A stretch of DNA of 64,000 nucleotides, taken from assembly GCF_034190915.1 (NCBI RefSeq), contig NW_026947496.1, positions 27,622,001 to 27,686,000 of the forward strand, written 5' to 3'. The stretch comes from Cavia porcellus (Eukaryota > Chordata > Mammalia > Rodentia > Caviidae). A model generated the notes under the pieces. That model made no database searches. It saw only the letters and a program-made list of their open reading frames with translations, and was not told the DNA's origin. How positions within the stretch are numbered: position 1 is the first letter of the stretch; each line of letters opens with the position of its first letter. Shown one piece after another: positions 1-12,300 of the stretch. Position numbers and translations under genes: made by a program.

Positions 1-262
1 GCAGTTCCGGGCATGAAAGGGTGAGGCCAGGAGAATCCGTGCTACACACCAGCTGCCATTTGTCTCCCTTGCTAGCTGGCACTTTAGAGCAGTGCAGAAA
101 GCAAGACTAAAATACTTGACTGAAATAAGGCTAGGGAGGCAGGAACAGATGCCACGGGAACCCCAGCTCACATCAGGAGCTGGGTGGGGATCTGCCCTGC
201 TCCAGGACTCTCCCAGCAGGGCTCCCCTCACAAGATACTTCCCCTGACCCCTCCAGCCTTAC
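1..262 (-). other. GPLD1 intron 15 (partial)
   Basis: This is intronic sequence after exon 15, running off the window. No repeat or conserved element was recognised. Confidence 0.85.
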
Positions 263-373
263 TTTGTACGTGAGCTGCTCGGAGCCCACAGAGGGTGCTC
301 CCACGGCCAGATCAGGAGCCCCGTCCTTGTTAAAGTCCAGCACAGCCACAGCCGAGCCAAAGCGACCTGAGGG
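263..373 (-). CDS. GPLD1: GPLD1 coding exon 15 (last in window)
   Basis: This 111-nt exon encodes residues 446-482, from [18 protein letters not shown] to SEQLTYK, with a second FG-GAP loop. It has acceptor TTTTTAG and donor GTAAGG, phase 0 on both sides. A second AG seven bases inside the exon (CCCTCAG) would shift the frame if used. Confidence 0.95.
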
Positions 374-3300
374 CTAAAAAGGCACAGGTTACAACCTGGG
401 CCCGGCCTGGGCAGAGCTCTGAGACCCTCCAAGGAGACAGCCTGGATGCCACCCACCACCAAGGCTGCAGCCCCCACAACCATCCAACCTGTCACACAGC
501 TGTGACAGCAGTGGAGTAGCTCTGCCCCAGGGGTTGGTGGCATCTCTGACCACCCTGAGGGGACACCAGGGGACTAGAAAGCAAAAGGGATAAATTCATA
601 GCTCCAAGTTGGTAGAAGATGGGTCTTGTGTGCTTTTCATCCCAGAGCAAAATACCAGACACTCTTCAAAAGTGTCTCCAGCAAGCACAACGTGCACCAG
701 CAGCTGACATGGCTTGACTACCCGTCATGCTGCCTGGTGCAATAGCTGCTAGCTAAATACGGCTATTTGAGATCAGTGTTAAGAAGTTAAAAATTCAGTT
801 CTTCAGCTGTACTGGCCACATCTCCGATGTTCAGAAGCCTGCACTTACTGGCTCCCAGGCTGGGCGCCACAGCTCTAGAACATTCCACACAGGAAGCTCA
901 TTCCAGTCCCACAGGAAGTTCTGCAGATGTGCTACAGTACACTGCACTCAACACCTGACAGAGATTAAGGTGGGAGCTGTCTCCCCACTCCGTTTACAGA
1001 TGGAAAACTCACTCTTCAGTGACAGTTTTCCTCTTAGCTGGATTTTCTACACATTTCGTCTCTTACTGTCTAAAATCCCTGTAGGCCTAAAATTGAGTCA
1101 TCTGTCCTCCACTCTTACCCAACCTGTCCCATGAGAGCGTCTCACACAGTGATGCTTGCCACACTGCCTGTGTCCCAGTGCCCCCTCTATGACTTATGAG
1201 ATCATTTCTTACACTGCATCTGGCACCTGTGAACACACTTTTTGATGAGGCAAGAACCTGATAGACTGGAAGACTTCTTGGGGACAGCACGTGAGGCCGG
1301 GGTGGGGACTTTTGTCACCTGCAGCTGTGCTGTCAGGACCTGGCTGTCTGCCTGATCAGCAGGAAGAGTGAGGAGACAAGGCCTTGGGGTGTTCAGCCTT
1401 TTTCTGTGGGCCACAGCACAGGCTCATGGCACCTCAGGTCCATGCCTCCATCTCATCACCAAGATTATACAGGAAGATGGGAAGCTTCCCACCCCATCTG
1501 TAGGAGTTTAGGGGCCACACTCTGCATCGTGGCCTATGGGGGGCACGGCGGGGCGGTAAGAACAACAGTAACAGGCCCATTTATTTTGGAAACCTTTCAC
1601 ATGGTATCAGGAAACTCCAGAACAAAGGACAGCCTATGGGACTGAGGGACAGTGGGACTGTGGGAGCTCCTGCCCTGGCCAGCCCAACTCATTTACACGC
1701 CTGCACTCCTTAGCACCTAAACTGATCACATGCCATTGGATTCTTGGCTTTTTAAAAGTTTGCCCTGGTGTCACATCTTACTTTCTCTTTACAGAATCAA
1801 CTATGAAAGAGAAGCATCTTGCCCAGGAACAGAACTTGCCAAGGCAGGAAGCCTGGACTTGGAATGAGGTTCCAGGCTTCCCGCCCCAACTGCGTGAGGG
1901 TCCACGCCCCGGCCCACATCCCCAAAGGCTCCTCATCCCCAGTGACAGGCAGCATGCTCTGCCCACTTCGTTCTGTGCAGGTGAGGACCAAGGCCCTGGC
2001 AAGCTCTCCGGGCCCAGCAATCGCAGAGGAATTAGCGCTCAAGTCCATGAGGAATACCATACCTGGACAGCTCCTGCGAGTTTCTTTGGTAATGAATAAG
2101 CACTCGAAGCAAAGGGGTGACATCTGACAGAGACTGGGATCTAATCACGGCCAGGGCCCATGGGGGTGTTTCATTTTCTCACTAACGTTCCATGATAATG
2201 TCTGATGTTAACACAGAGAAACTGGGGAAGGAGCCATGAGAACTCTTTGTATTGTCTCTATACTTTTCTGTGCATCTCAAATGCTTAGAAAGTTTTAAAT
2301 ATATGTTTTATAGAATCAAAAAAATCACATCCTCACTGGTCACTTAAGCAGTCCTAAACAGCATGTGAGTTTCAGGAAGCCATGAAATACTTAAAGTTAA
2401 GGATGCATGAGTAAATGACATGAATGTGGCTTTAAAAATTAAAACAAACAGCTTGCAACTGTAGTCCACAAACTGTTTACCTGTTACGGCTTGCTCATCC
2501 CAGAGATTTTGCCATCAGATGCAGGCAGTGGCCTCTTCCCCCCTAGAAGAGAAGGATGGCTCGGGCCTCACCTGGGTGCCCTCCAGGACCCTATGCGCCT
2601 CCTTGTCCAGGTCCAGGTCGATGGGTGGCAGGCCCTGGTCGCTGCCGTAGATCAGGTACACGCGCCCAACCTGGAAGTGCCCGGGGCGACTGTAGCCCGG
2701 TGCCCCCACCACAAGGTCACCGTGCCCATCCTGGTTGAGGTCCGCTGAAGCCATGGCCCTTGGGAAGAGAAGGACTCACGCGGTCCACCAAGCAGGCAGT
2801 GAAACTGCCTGCCACCTCTTTGTTCTCTAGAAGCCACATTTAATTTTCTCTCACTGATTGCCCGGCCTTGTGGGTGACAGTAATATCATCTACAAGGCTG
2901 TACGGTCTGTATGACATACTGTCTCGCTCTGGAGGGGAAGGCAGACACAGCACAGCCTCTGGGGGTCTCGGACCCCAAAACTTCACAAAGCATCCCATCT
3001 CCTTAGTTCCCTGAGATCAAAGGACAATCAAACACCACACAGCTATCAGCTGCTTTCTGATCTGCTCAATGCATGGCAGTGTCATGCATTAAAGATGATT
3101 CTGCATTTATTTCCACCAGACCTACACAGGGCAACTTTGCTGGGTCAAATCAAGCACCCTGCATATTTAGTGAGTGCATCCAAATAGGACTGATGACACA
3201 TCAGTTTGCAGAGATGGACAGCACAGTTGAGGTTCAAAGGTCATTATCAGGATCACAAAGTCCAAGAGCCCCACAGAGAACAGATGATAGGATAGCGGGA

Positions 3301-6300
3301 AGGGAGGAGAGCTTCAGGGGGCTAGAAACCTGCTGGGAGGAGCAGAATCTTCTGCTGAGCCTTGCAGTTCCTGGCTCTCTGATGCTGTGTGCTGGCTTGC
3401 AGAGGCCCGTGGGAAGGCCCTAACCCTAACCCTAACCCTAATGTGCCTGCTAGCATTACAGCAGGCCTTGTCTGGCCCTTTCAGGCAGTTGGCCAAAGCT
3501 CATGGTTGGCAAGTGAATGGCAGAAAAGGGTCAGGGTTTGCCCTCCCCCGCCGCCTGTGCCAAGGTTGAACACATCAGGCACCCAAAAAGGAAGGACTGT
3601 CACCAAACTGCCCTGAGAAAAGGCTTGTCACCCATATTTAAGAAATGTGATTTTAATAAAGAGACATCACCAAATACTCCAGAAAACAGTCACTTTTGTA
3701 TATTTGGGCCAAGTTTTAGACCAATTTTAAAATCAGAGGACTCTCTAGCAATTTATTTGTAAAATTATAGTGTAATCAAAACACCATCATCACCCTCTGC
3801 TTATGTCTTCTAATGTCATTAGATTGCTAAAAAAAAAAAAAAAAAAAAAAAAGAAAGAAAGAAAGAAAGAAAAAAATCTGTGAGACTATATCCCCAAGAG
3901 CACTGGATCTTTACAAATACTCTGAAAAAAATAAGACTTATCTTATCATACTTACTTAGCAAAATGACAGTTCATTGTATCATCTTTAAAATACCTTATC
4001 CATAGAATCTATATTATTCTTCTGATGATGAATTCATTGAAAAATAAAGTGGTAAGGGATGCCATTTGTGAATAAGTGAGTGAGGTATAGAAGGAACTAT
4101 TCCCAAGACAGATAAACTCGTACATACCAACCAAGCCTGGCATAGGGCAGGGACACGTAGTATGATCCGGAGGGCCTGGAGATATGCTTCAGGGAGTTCT
4201 CGGAGCTGCCCATAAGCATGGTCCGTAGGTTCCTTTCCAAATTCTGGTACACGAAGGTTACGGAATCCTGAAATCAGTGTTATCATAGACAGGTAAAGAC
4301 ACAGCATAATCAACGAAAGCTATGGAACTTTTGTTTTTGTTTTTATTTTAAAGAGAATGAAACAAAACAAAACAGAACAAAGCAGATCAGAACAAAACAA
4401 TGCAAGCAACACAGGATTTCAAAACAAGACAACAGGAAATCAACAGAGGCTACCAGAATGTCTCATTTTCTTCAAAATAGTTGTCCATATCTTCCCACAC
4501 AATGAATTCAAACAAAACAAAATAGTATAAAACCCATCAAAACAAAAGAAAGAAAGTATTACAGGCCTTCAAAACCAGGCAATAGGAAAATCAACAATGA
4601 CTACTGAAATATCTCTTGTTCTCTTCAAAATAGCTGTCCATACCGTCACACACACTGAAATCAAATAATAGAAAACAAACTAAAACCAATCAAAACAAAG
4701 AATAAAGGCAGTATTGGACTTCACAACAAGATGATAGAAAATCAGCATTGGCTACCATAATGTCTCGTTTTCTTCTAAGTAGCTGTTGATAATACCACAC
4801 GTAATAAAATCATTTTTTATAAATGCTTTAGGATTAGTTCTAGGCAGGTATAACCCTATGCATGTACATCTATCCTTTCTATATTAGAGTGGAAAACAAA
4901 ACAAAATATAAGAAAAATAAGAGACAAATAATAACAATAATGAAGACCCCAAAACTTGGGTTTTTACAAGTATTAATAAAACATTGGTTCTGTCCTCAAT
5001 CAATTCCCCTGCCCCCATGGTCTGCTGAGCGAGACAGGAGACAGAGCCCAGCAGGCAGGGCTGGCATGGGAAGGTTATCTGGGACATAGTACTCCAAACC
5101 GAGTCAGGATGGCCTCCTGATTTGCAGAATCTGACTGAATGAAGCCATCTTTATGGACTGAAGTTTGAGAAAATACAAGTTCACACCACCTAGAATCCTA
5201 ATGGCGTTTGTATATATGTAGTTATTTTTCTCCAAACAAATGAACTAGACAGCAGAAACACCCTCTAAACCACACGCATATTGAGATACCACTGCCCACA
5301 GTTTGAATGTCCAGAAACAGGTGGCACAGAGGCCACATGCACAGCAGAAGCTGTGTGCTGGGGCGGAGGAGACAAGACCCTCAGCTGAATCACCCTTAAT
5401 GTGCTTGCTGCATCTGCGATACTGAGAGCAAGATGGCCAGGTACCAGAGCCATCCAAGCTAAGAGGATGCTTCAAGCTGCAATTCTCTGCTGGTCAGCAG
5501 TGTTGAACATTTTCCACTTTCCATTTTCCTGTTGGCCATTTGTACTTCTTCTGCAGTGTCTATTAATTTCACTTGCCCATTTTGGATTGGGTCTTTTATT
5601 TTGGTGGGTCTAATTTTGTTGAGTTCTTTAGATATTCTAGAGATTAGCCTATTTAAGGAGTAGCTGGCAAACATTTTTTTTCCCTAGTCTGTAGGTTGTT
5701 TCTTCATTCTGGTGGTTGTTTCCATTGCTGTGCATAATTTTTTACTTTGATCTGATCCTGTTTATTGATTCTGGATAGTATTTCTCATGCAAACAGGGTA
5801 TTCAAAGTCCTTACCTCTGTCTATGTCTTCAACAAGTGCACCTATTTTATCTTCTAGCAGATTAAGCATTTCTATTTTCATATTATGGTCTTTGATCCAT
5901 TTTTTTCCCATTTTTATTGTTTTAGCACATGGCAGGAGTTAAGGTTCTAGATTGAACCCCATTTCATCTGAAGTGCCAGTCTTCCCAGGATGATATATTA
6001 AAGATGCTATCTTTTCTCCAGCATATTCTTTTGGCCCCTTTGTCAATGACCAGCTGATTGAATGCCTCACACTGTACTTTGTCCCTTTTCTTGTGTTCTA
6101 GTTTCCTCAAATTTCCAAACATTCTGAAACCTCGCCAAGCCATAATCAGAAGTATACTCTTTCCCTAGTGAAGTACCACCAACTTCCCGTGGCCTGGCTC
6201 AAATGTTATCTCCTCTCAGAAGTCACCTCTGATTGCCTCCAAGATCAAAAGGACCTCCTGACTATCTAACATCCCTTTACCCCACCATGGTATTTGGTGC

Positions 6301-9300
6301 ACTCTATCCAAGGTGGTTATTTTTTTTAATCTGTCACTTTTATTAGTCTGGAGTCTAAAGGTTGATCTATTTCCTTTTCATGGTATAGCCCCATAGTAGT
6401 GTGGCCTGATAAAAGACGACTCCACGGATAAAGTGACGCCCCTCACTATAAGGCTGCACACAGTGGACCTTCAATGTTGCTGTTAAGTGTGGACCTAGGC
6501 CAAAGATGGCTGATCCAGGGTGGCCAGGGCCGCCTTGGACTCCCTCAACTTGACAAAGGCCAATGAGGTCTTGACTTAGGGAATCTCTAGAACAAGCCAC
6601 GTTTAGAGACCAAGGCCAGTCAGTGGCCTGGCAAAAGGCCAGGTAACGTTCCCTAGACAGCTGATACCCAGGAGTCCACAAGGGGGCCACACAAGCAGTA
6701 GGAGGTACAAAGCAGAAGGTTCTCACCGGAGTCCAGGAATCCACGTGATAGAACACGCCTCTTTCTGTATAGTTTATATTTTTTCCAGTGTGCTTGATTA
6801 CAGATGCAGTCAAATTCCTATAGAAACCATTTTTCTGCACTTTTGAGCTGTTAAAGAGACAAGAATAAGATGGTTAAGATTGAGAAAGTAACCAACCATT
6901 GGACTACTGAATTAAAGAATATAGTCATGTTAACCCCAGGTTAAAAGATGCCAGAATCTCAGCACCTGTAGGCCAGAAAAATGATATAAAAGCAAAAATC
7001 CTAGAACCTTCTAGTAAAATCTTTTACTGAATACATTCCAAAGCTTAAAAATCCTTTCTTATAATAACTGCTGCTCTGTGGCAGGGTGGCTCAGTGGTAG
7101 AATGCATACTTGGCATGCGTGTGGCCCTGAGTTCAATCCCCAGCATCACTGTCACAAAAAAAAAAAACCCTGACATTTTCCATAATCTCAAAATATTTCA
7201 ATATTTCACATAAAAGAAACAAGTCTACAACAGGTGGGAAAAGTAGTAATCAGATCGTTTAACCAGTCTGTAAAACAGATTCCCAGAGGAGCCAGAAAAT
7301 CTCTAGAAGCGAAGAAACAGGAGGCCAGCAGTAGCCACAACCACAGGAACTCTGGGAAAAACGGGGGTGCCAAGGGCAGCGCCCTGATATCCACAGCCAG
7401 GGAGCCCCTGGTGTGCAATTCGGTTTCTGTTTTGTAATAGTGGGGACTGAACCCAGGGCTTTTGCACTGAGCTATATTCCCATGCCTTTTTAAAAAAATT
7501 CTTTTTTGAGATAGACTCAATAAATTGTCCAGGCTGGGTTTAAACTTGAAATCCTCCTGCCTCTGTCTTCCAGAGTGCTGGGGTTACAGGTATGTGCTGC
7601 CAGACCCAGCTTCAATTCAAAAAAATTTTAAAAACCAACCAAATTCACCTCCTTGGAAAGCAATGAGACATTACATAACTTTTCTGCATCTTATAAATTC
7701 CTCTGAAATACTAACATCATTCTCCTCAAGGCCTCTTATCACAAGGCCCTCTCTTTGAATTTCTAATATTTGCTCACCCTTAAGTATCTCATCATTTCAT
7801 CCAGCACAACTCTCCAGGAGCCTGAGCTGGGACCCTCTGGGCACATTCCCAGATCACCCAGCCTCTGTCCTTCCTTAGGCTTGTGAACATTTACAATGAC
7901 TCGTTCCGTGCCCAGGCACCTGCTCGGCCACTCACCCTGAGAGCAGGAGGCACCCGTCCACAGTGCCCTCTCACACCTAAGGGAGCTTCTGGCACCCATG
8001 ACTAATACCCGCCATTTCAGTATTTGTACCATTTTAGTCTGCTATTTTGCTAGTGACATATATCAATTTCTATTAATAATACCAGTGAATGAATGATGCT
8101 CGGTACCCAGTGGCACCAGCAGGAGATACCAGCAGTAGCCAGGATGAAAGCTGGGTAAGGGCTATGGAGAAAAATGATAACGACCAGAGCGTGGAGAACA
8201 CCAAGTATTGCCAGAGAGCACTGCGCATTCATGAAGCACAGCCAGGCTATGGCCACGGGGCAGAGGAGGAATCTTCACCTCAACAACTCGCATCTTGCTT
8301 AAAAGTCATCCGGCTCTGCATGGCAGAGGTAGAATTGAAGCAGATACTGGTCTACAGACCCCAAGCTCTCAACCACGCCCTCCCACCCTGGGCAAGGTGA
8401 TCTTTTCCCAGGACCGATTCTGGAATCCACTCACCTCTGGCTGTTGTTTCGCTGGCCGCCACACGCGATGAACAGGGGGTTCTTGGGGAGGTCACAGTTG
8501 CTGGGGGATAGTACAGTGAGTTAGGCATGTGTCCACCTGTTTCCGAAGCATGAATTTTACTGAGAGACAAGAGTGCAGTTTAAATCCCTCTCAGAAAGCT
8601 TAGGGTGCTCATTGCCTGGTCATAGAGGACCCAGTAGGAGCCTGAGTCTTTCCAGATAGAGTGGCTAAGGTGACTGAGGTTTGGGAAAGGGTCCCCCAGC
8701 CTCATGCTCCAACTCACACCTCTCCCTGGCCTCTCCCCACCAAGCCACTTTCAGCTAATATGAGATGTCATGGAATCAGAGACAATACAAATCATTCCCC
8801 TCTACAACTTCCACCCAGTTATGCCCATTTCCACTCAAATATATCTGAATTGCTCAGTTTTACTTTTTAAAAACAATTCTAGAGCCCAACATGGTGGTGC
8901 ATGCCTATAATCTCAGCATTCAGGAGCCTGAGGACTGCTGTGAGTTCAAGGCCAACCAAAACTACAAAGCAAGACCCTGTCTCAAAAAAAAAAAAAAAAA
9001 AAAAAACCTCTACAAGTTAAACAGTTAAATAGGAAAAGAAGTAGCCCCATTACAAGCAAAGAGACCTCTGAGGTACCAGAGAGTGGACTCTTTCCATGAG
9101 GTTTCCCCGGTTCCCAAGAGAAGCACTGGGGCAGAGCATTTGCCTTCTACGAGTGTCCCTCAGGAGACCACACTGCAGGAGAAGATGCGCAGCTGCGCAC
9201 CTGTAATCCCAGCCATTTGGGAGGCTGAGGCAGGAGGATTGAGAATAAGAGCACAACCTGGGGAAATAAGCAGTGTGCCTTTTCTTCTAGACTCATTACA

Positions 9301-12300
9301 CTCAAAATCTCTTAAAGACACTTCATAAATTAGTTTATTTGATTAAATAAAGAGCAGAAAAATTTTCTTACAAACTAAGAGCTTCAAATGTTCTCAGGCA
9401 AAATATCTTAGATTATCCATCAAAAAATTGGGAAAGCTTATGCCTTCCACTGTAAAATGAGCCATTTTCTTTTTGTCAATGGCCACCCTCTTCCCCTATA
9501 AACCAAGACCATGATACAACTTCTTATAGACTCCTAAACTCCATGGATTTCCACTACCAAAAACACACAAATACTCCCAGCTTCAAACTGCAGTGTTTCA
9601 GGCAGCTGAGTTAGTCAGAAATATTGCAGCAGTCAGACAGGGCTGGGCCCTCGAAGCAGCTGGCACAGAGGACCAGATGCCTGATGATGTCTTGCTGTGG
9701 GCCAGGTCTTCAGACAGAAGGCAAAACAAATGCAACCACACTCTTAAACATAATCCTTAGGGATTAAGTCTGGATCACCTTGAGAAGCCAAAAGTCACCA
9801 TCCCAACCCCCATAGGAAGAGGCACTGATCCGTAAAGAATGCTCACTTTGCTAAGTGAATTGCTTCCCCATTTGTCCCTGATTTGGTCACTTTTTCCGAA
9901 ACAATTAAACTTATTGGTTGACCATAGCTCTGTCCCACCTCACGCCCATCTACCTCTGAGTTCCCAGTTTTCCCCAACTTTAGATACACTTCACCTCACG
10001 GTTTTACTCTATAAAAATCCCTACAAAAGACATAGTCCCTGGCAACCCACTCGGACCCCTTCTGTCTCTCAGACAGAAGCTTTCTTTCTCTCAATAAATA
10101 TTTCTGCTCTTAACCTCCATTGTTCCTAAAATTCATTCTTCGATTTTAGGGAACATGAACTTGTTCGGGACATACAGTAGGTCGGGAGTTTCATTCCCCT
10201 ACATCAGTTGCGAGCCACACTTTCAGTGTGTACTTTCCTATTTCTTCCTAATAAATCACTTTATATCTCTTTGAAAAGATAAATTAGCAATTTAGTGAGA
10301 CCCTGTTCTAAATAAATAAAGAAGGGAGGGAGGAATGGAGAAAGGGAGGAAGAGCAGGTGGGTGGGCTGGGGGTGCAGCTCAGTGCAAAGGCTCTGGGTT
10401 CACTCCTTGTTATGTAAGAAAGAAAAAAAAAGAAGAAAGAAAAAGAGAGACAGAGACAGAAAGAGAAGCAACTGATGACACTGCACTAAACCTACAATTG
10501 AGGTAAAGAAAGTGCTGGCTGAAGATGTAACTGAAAGGTTCGTGCCCTGGTATAAATTACTGTACAGTTATGGCGGTGGTCTAACATGGCGGAAGGCCTA
10601 AGCGGGAACACCTACCACTTCCTGCTTCTTCCTCAGCCCTAACTGCAACTCCCGTTCCTGTTTGCACATGCAGAGAATTCCAATCGGTTCCTTCCACGTT
10701 ATCAATATCCGCCCCACGTGCCACTATATCCTGTCGAAGGAGACAGCCCAGCCACCATGGGTTGTTTGCTCCTTTCCATGTCCTCAACTCAATAAAACTG
10801 TTCATTTTGTACTTTTTGCTTCTCTATTACACCAGAATACTAAACAGTAACCACCAATAATTCATTATTTCTTTAGAAAAGTAATAATTTCAAAAAATGA
10901 ATTAGTTTGGGAAGCTAATTCATTATTAGTCAGTTGGAAAACACTCATTAATATGAAAATATGTGTATGGTTTTTAATTTAAGATTAAAAAGACAGAGGA
11001 TATGTATTTGTTTCTGTCATGAATTTATTTGTATTGTCTCTCTTTGGAGCCTTCTCAAAATTGCTCATAAATTTCTATGAATTCAGACAAATCTTTGTAG
11101 ATATTCGAGTTGTAGAATTTTGTGTCTTGGTGAACAGATAAAGGGATGAGAAATATATTCCTTTCCATTATATTTTCCTGAGTAAGGAGTACAGTCCAGC
11201 AGTACATCCTTCCTTAGCTATGTGTGGAACCAAAACAAAACAAACCCCAAAGTGTGCTTTCCAGCTTCAGGGTCATTACACAAGGATGACATAAAACAAA
11301 GAAATGAAGTCACTCACCGTAACGCAACCAAATGTTACAAACCCTACCAACACAGACTTAGTTTGCTTCTAACAGTAATTATAATAACAGGAGCCAACAT
11401 TGTAAGTGCTTACTACATACTAAGCCCCTGCCATGAGCACACTCATGTACTCCTCACCCTCTTGGGTAAAACAGAATGATTACTGGCCCCATTCAACAGA
11501 TGAAGACACCAAGGCTCAGGGAGGGTCAGCAGGTTGCTCCAGGTAACTCAGTGGGAGTGGCAGGTCTCTCAAACCTGTCTTCGCTACAGCTGGCACCTAA
11601 AACTTCCAGCCACAGAGGCAGGGCTTGGCAATCGAACTTGAGACCTCTCTGCTATTAAAAATGTCATTTTATTAGATTCTGTAGCTCTGCCAAATAGTTA
11701 CTTACTGAGGTTTCCAAACAAGCTTTCAAAACTGTCAATCGCATCAAAGGGCATTTTGTTTCAAAGCGACACAACATGTAATTATGGTTAACATCATGTG
11801 AACAGTAGGAAATGTGTTCATAGGCAAAGGAACACCGCCCCGCGTATGTTCTAGAGCTCTGCTTCTGTTGGCCACTCCCAGGGTCCTAGCCTGAAACCAT
11901 CAGCTCCTGCCTGCAGAGCCAACTTTCCCATCCTACACCACCTGACCTTCTGCCCACCCTTTCCCTAAAGTGGGTGTCTCCTGTGATGCTCTCCCCAGGC
12001 CTGCCTGGCCACCTAGCTCCACAGTAGAGGACTTATACCAGCACTGCTGTCGGCTTCTCCGAGATCCTGGTGCCCTTGGATGATCTGGCTACCCCATCTG
12101 TATCTGGACCGAGTCTCTGGTTAACTCCTGTCCTGAGCATGTCCAGGTCAGGAAGGAAAGGACCTGGGGTTCAGGAGTTGTCCCATCTGGGCTGCTGACT
12201 GCATTTCCAGGGAAGGCTGCACTTCACAAACCATCTGTTTCTGCTGGAGGAGAGGGTCCCGGTGGTCTGCATCTTCCAACTACGAGGATGGAGGGGTTGT

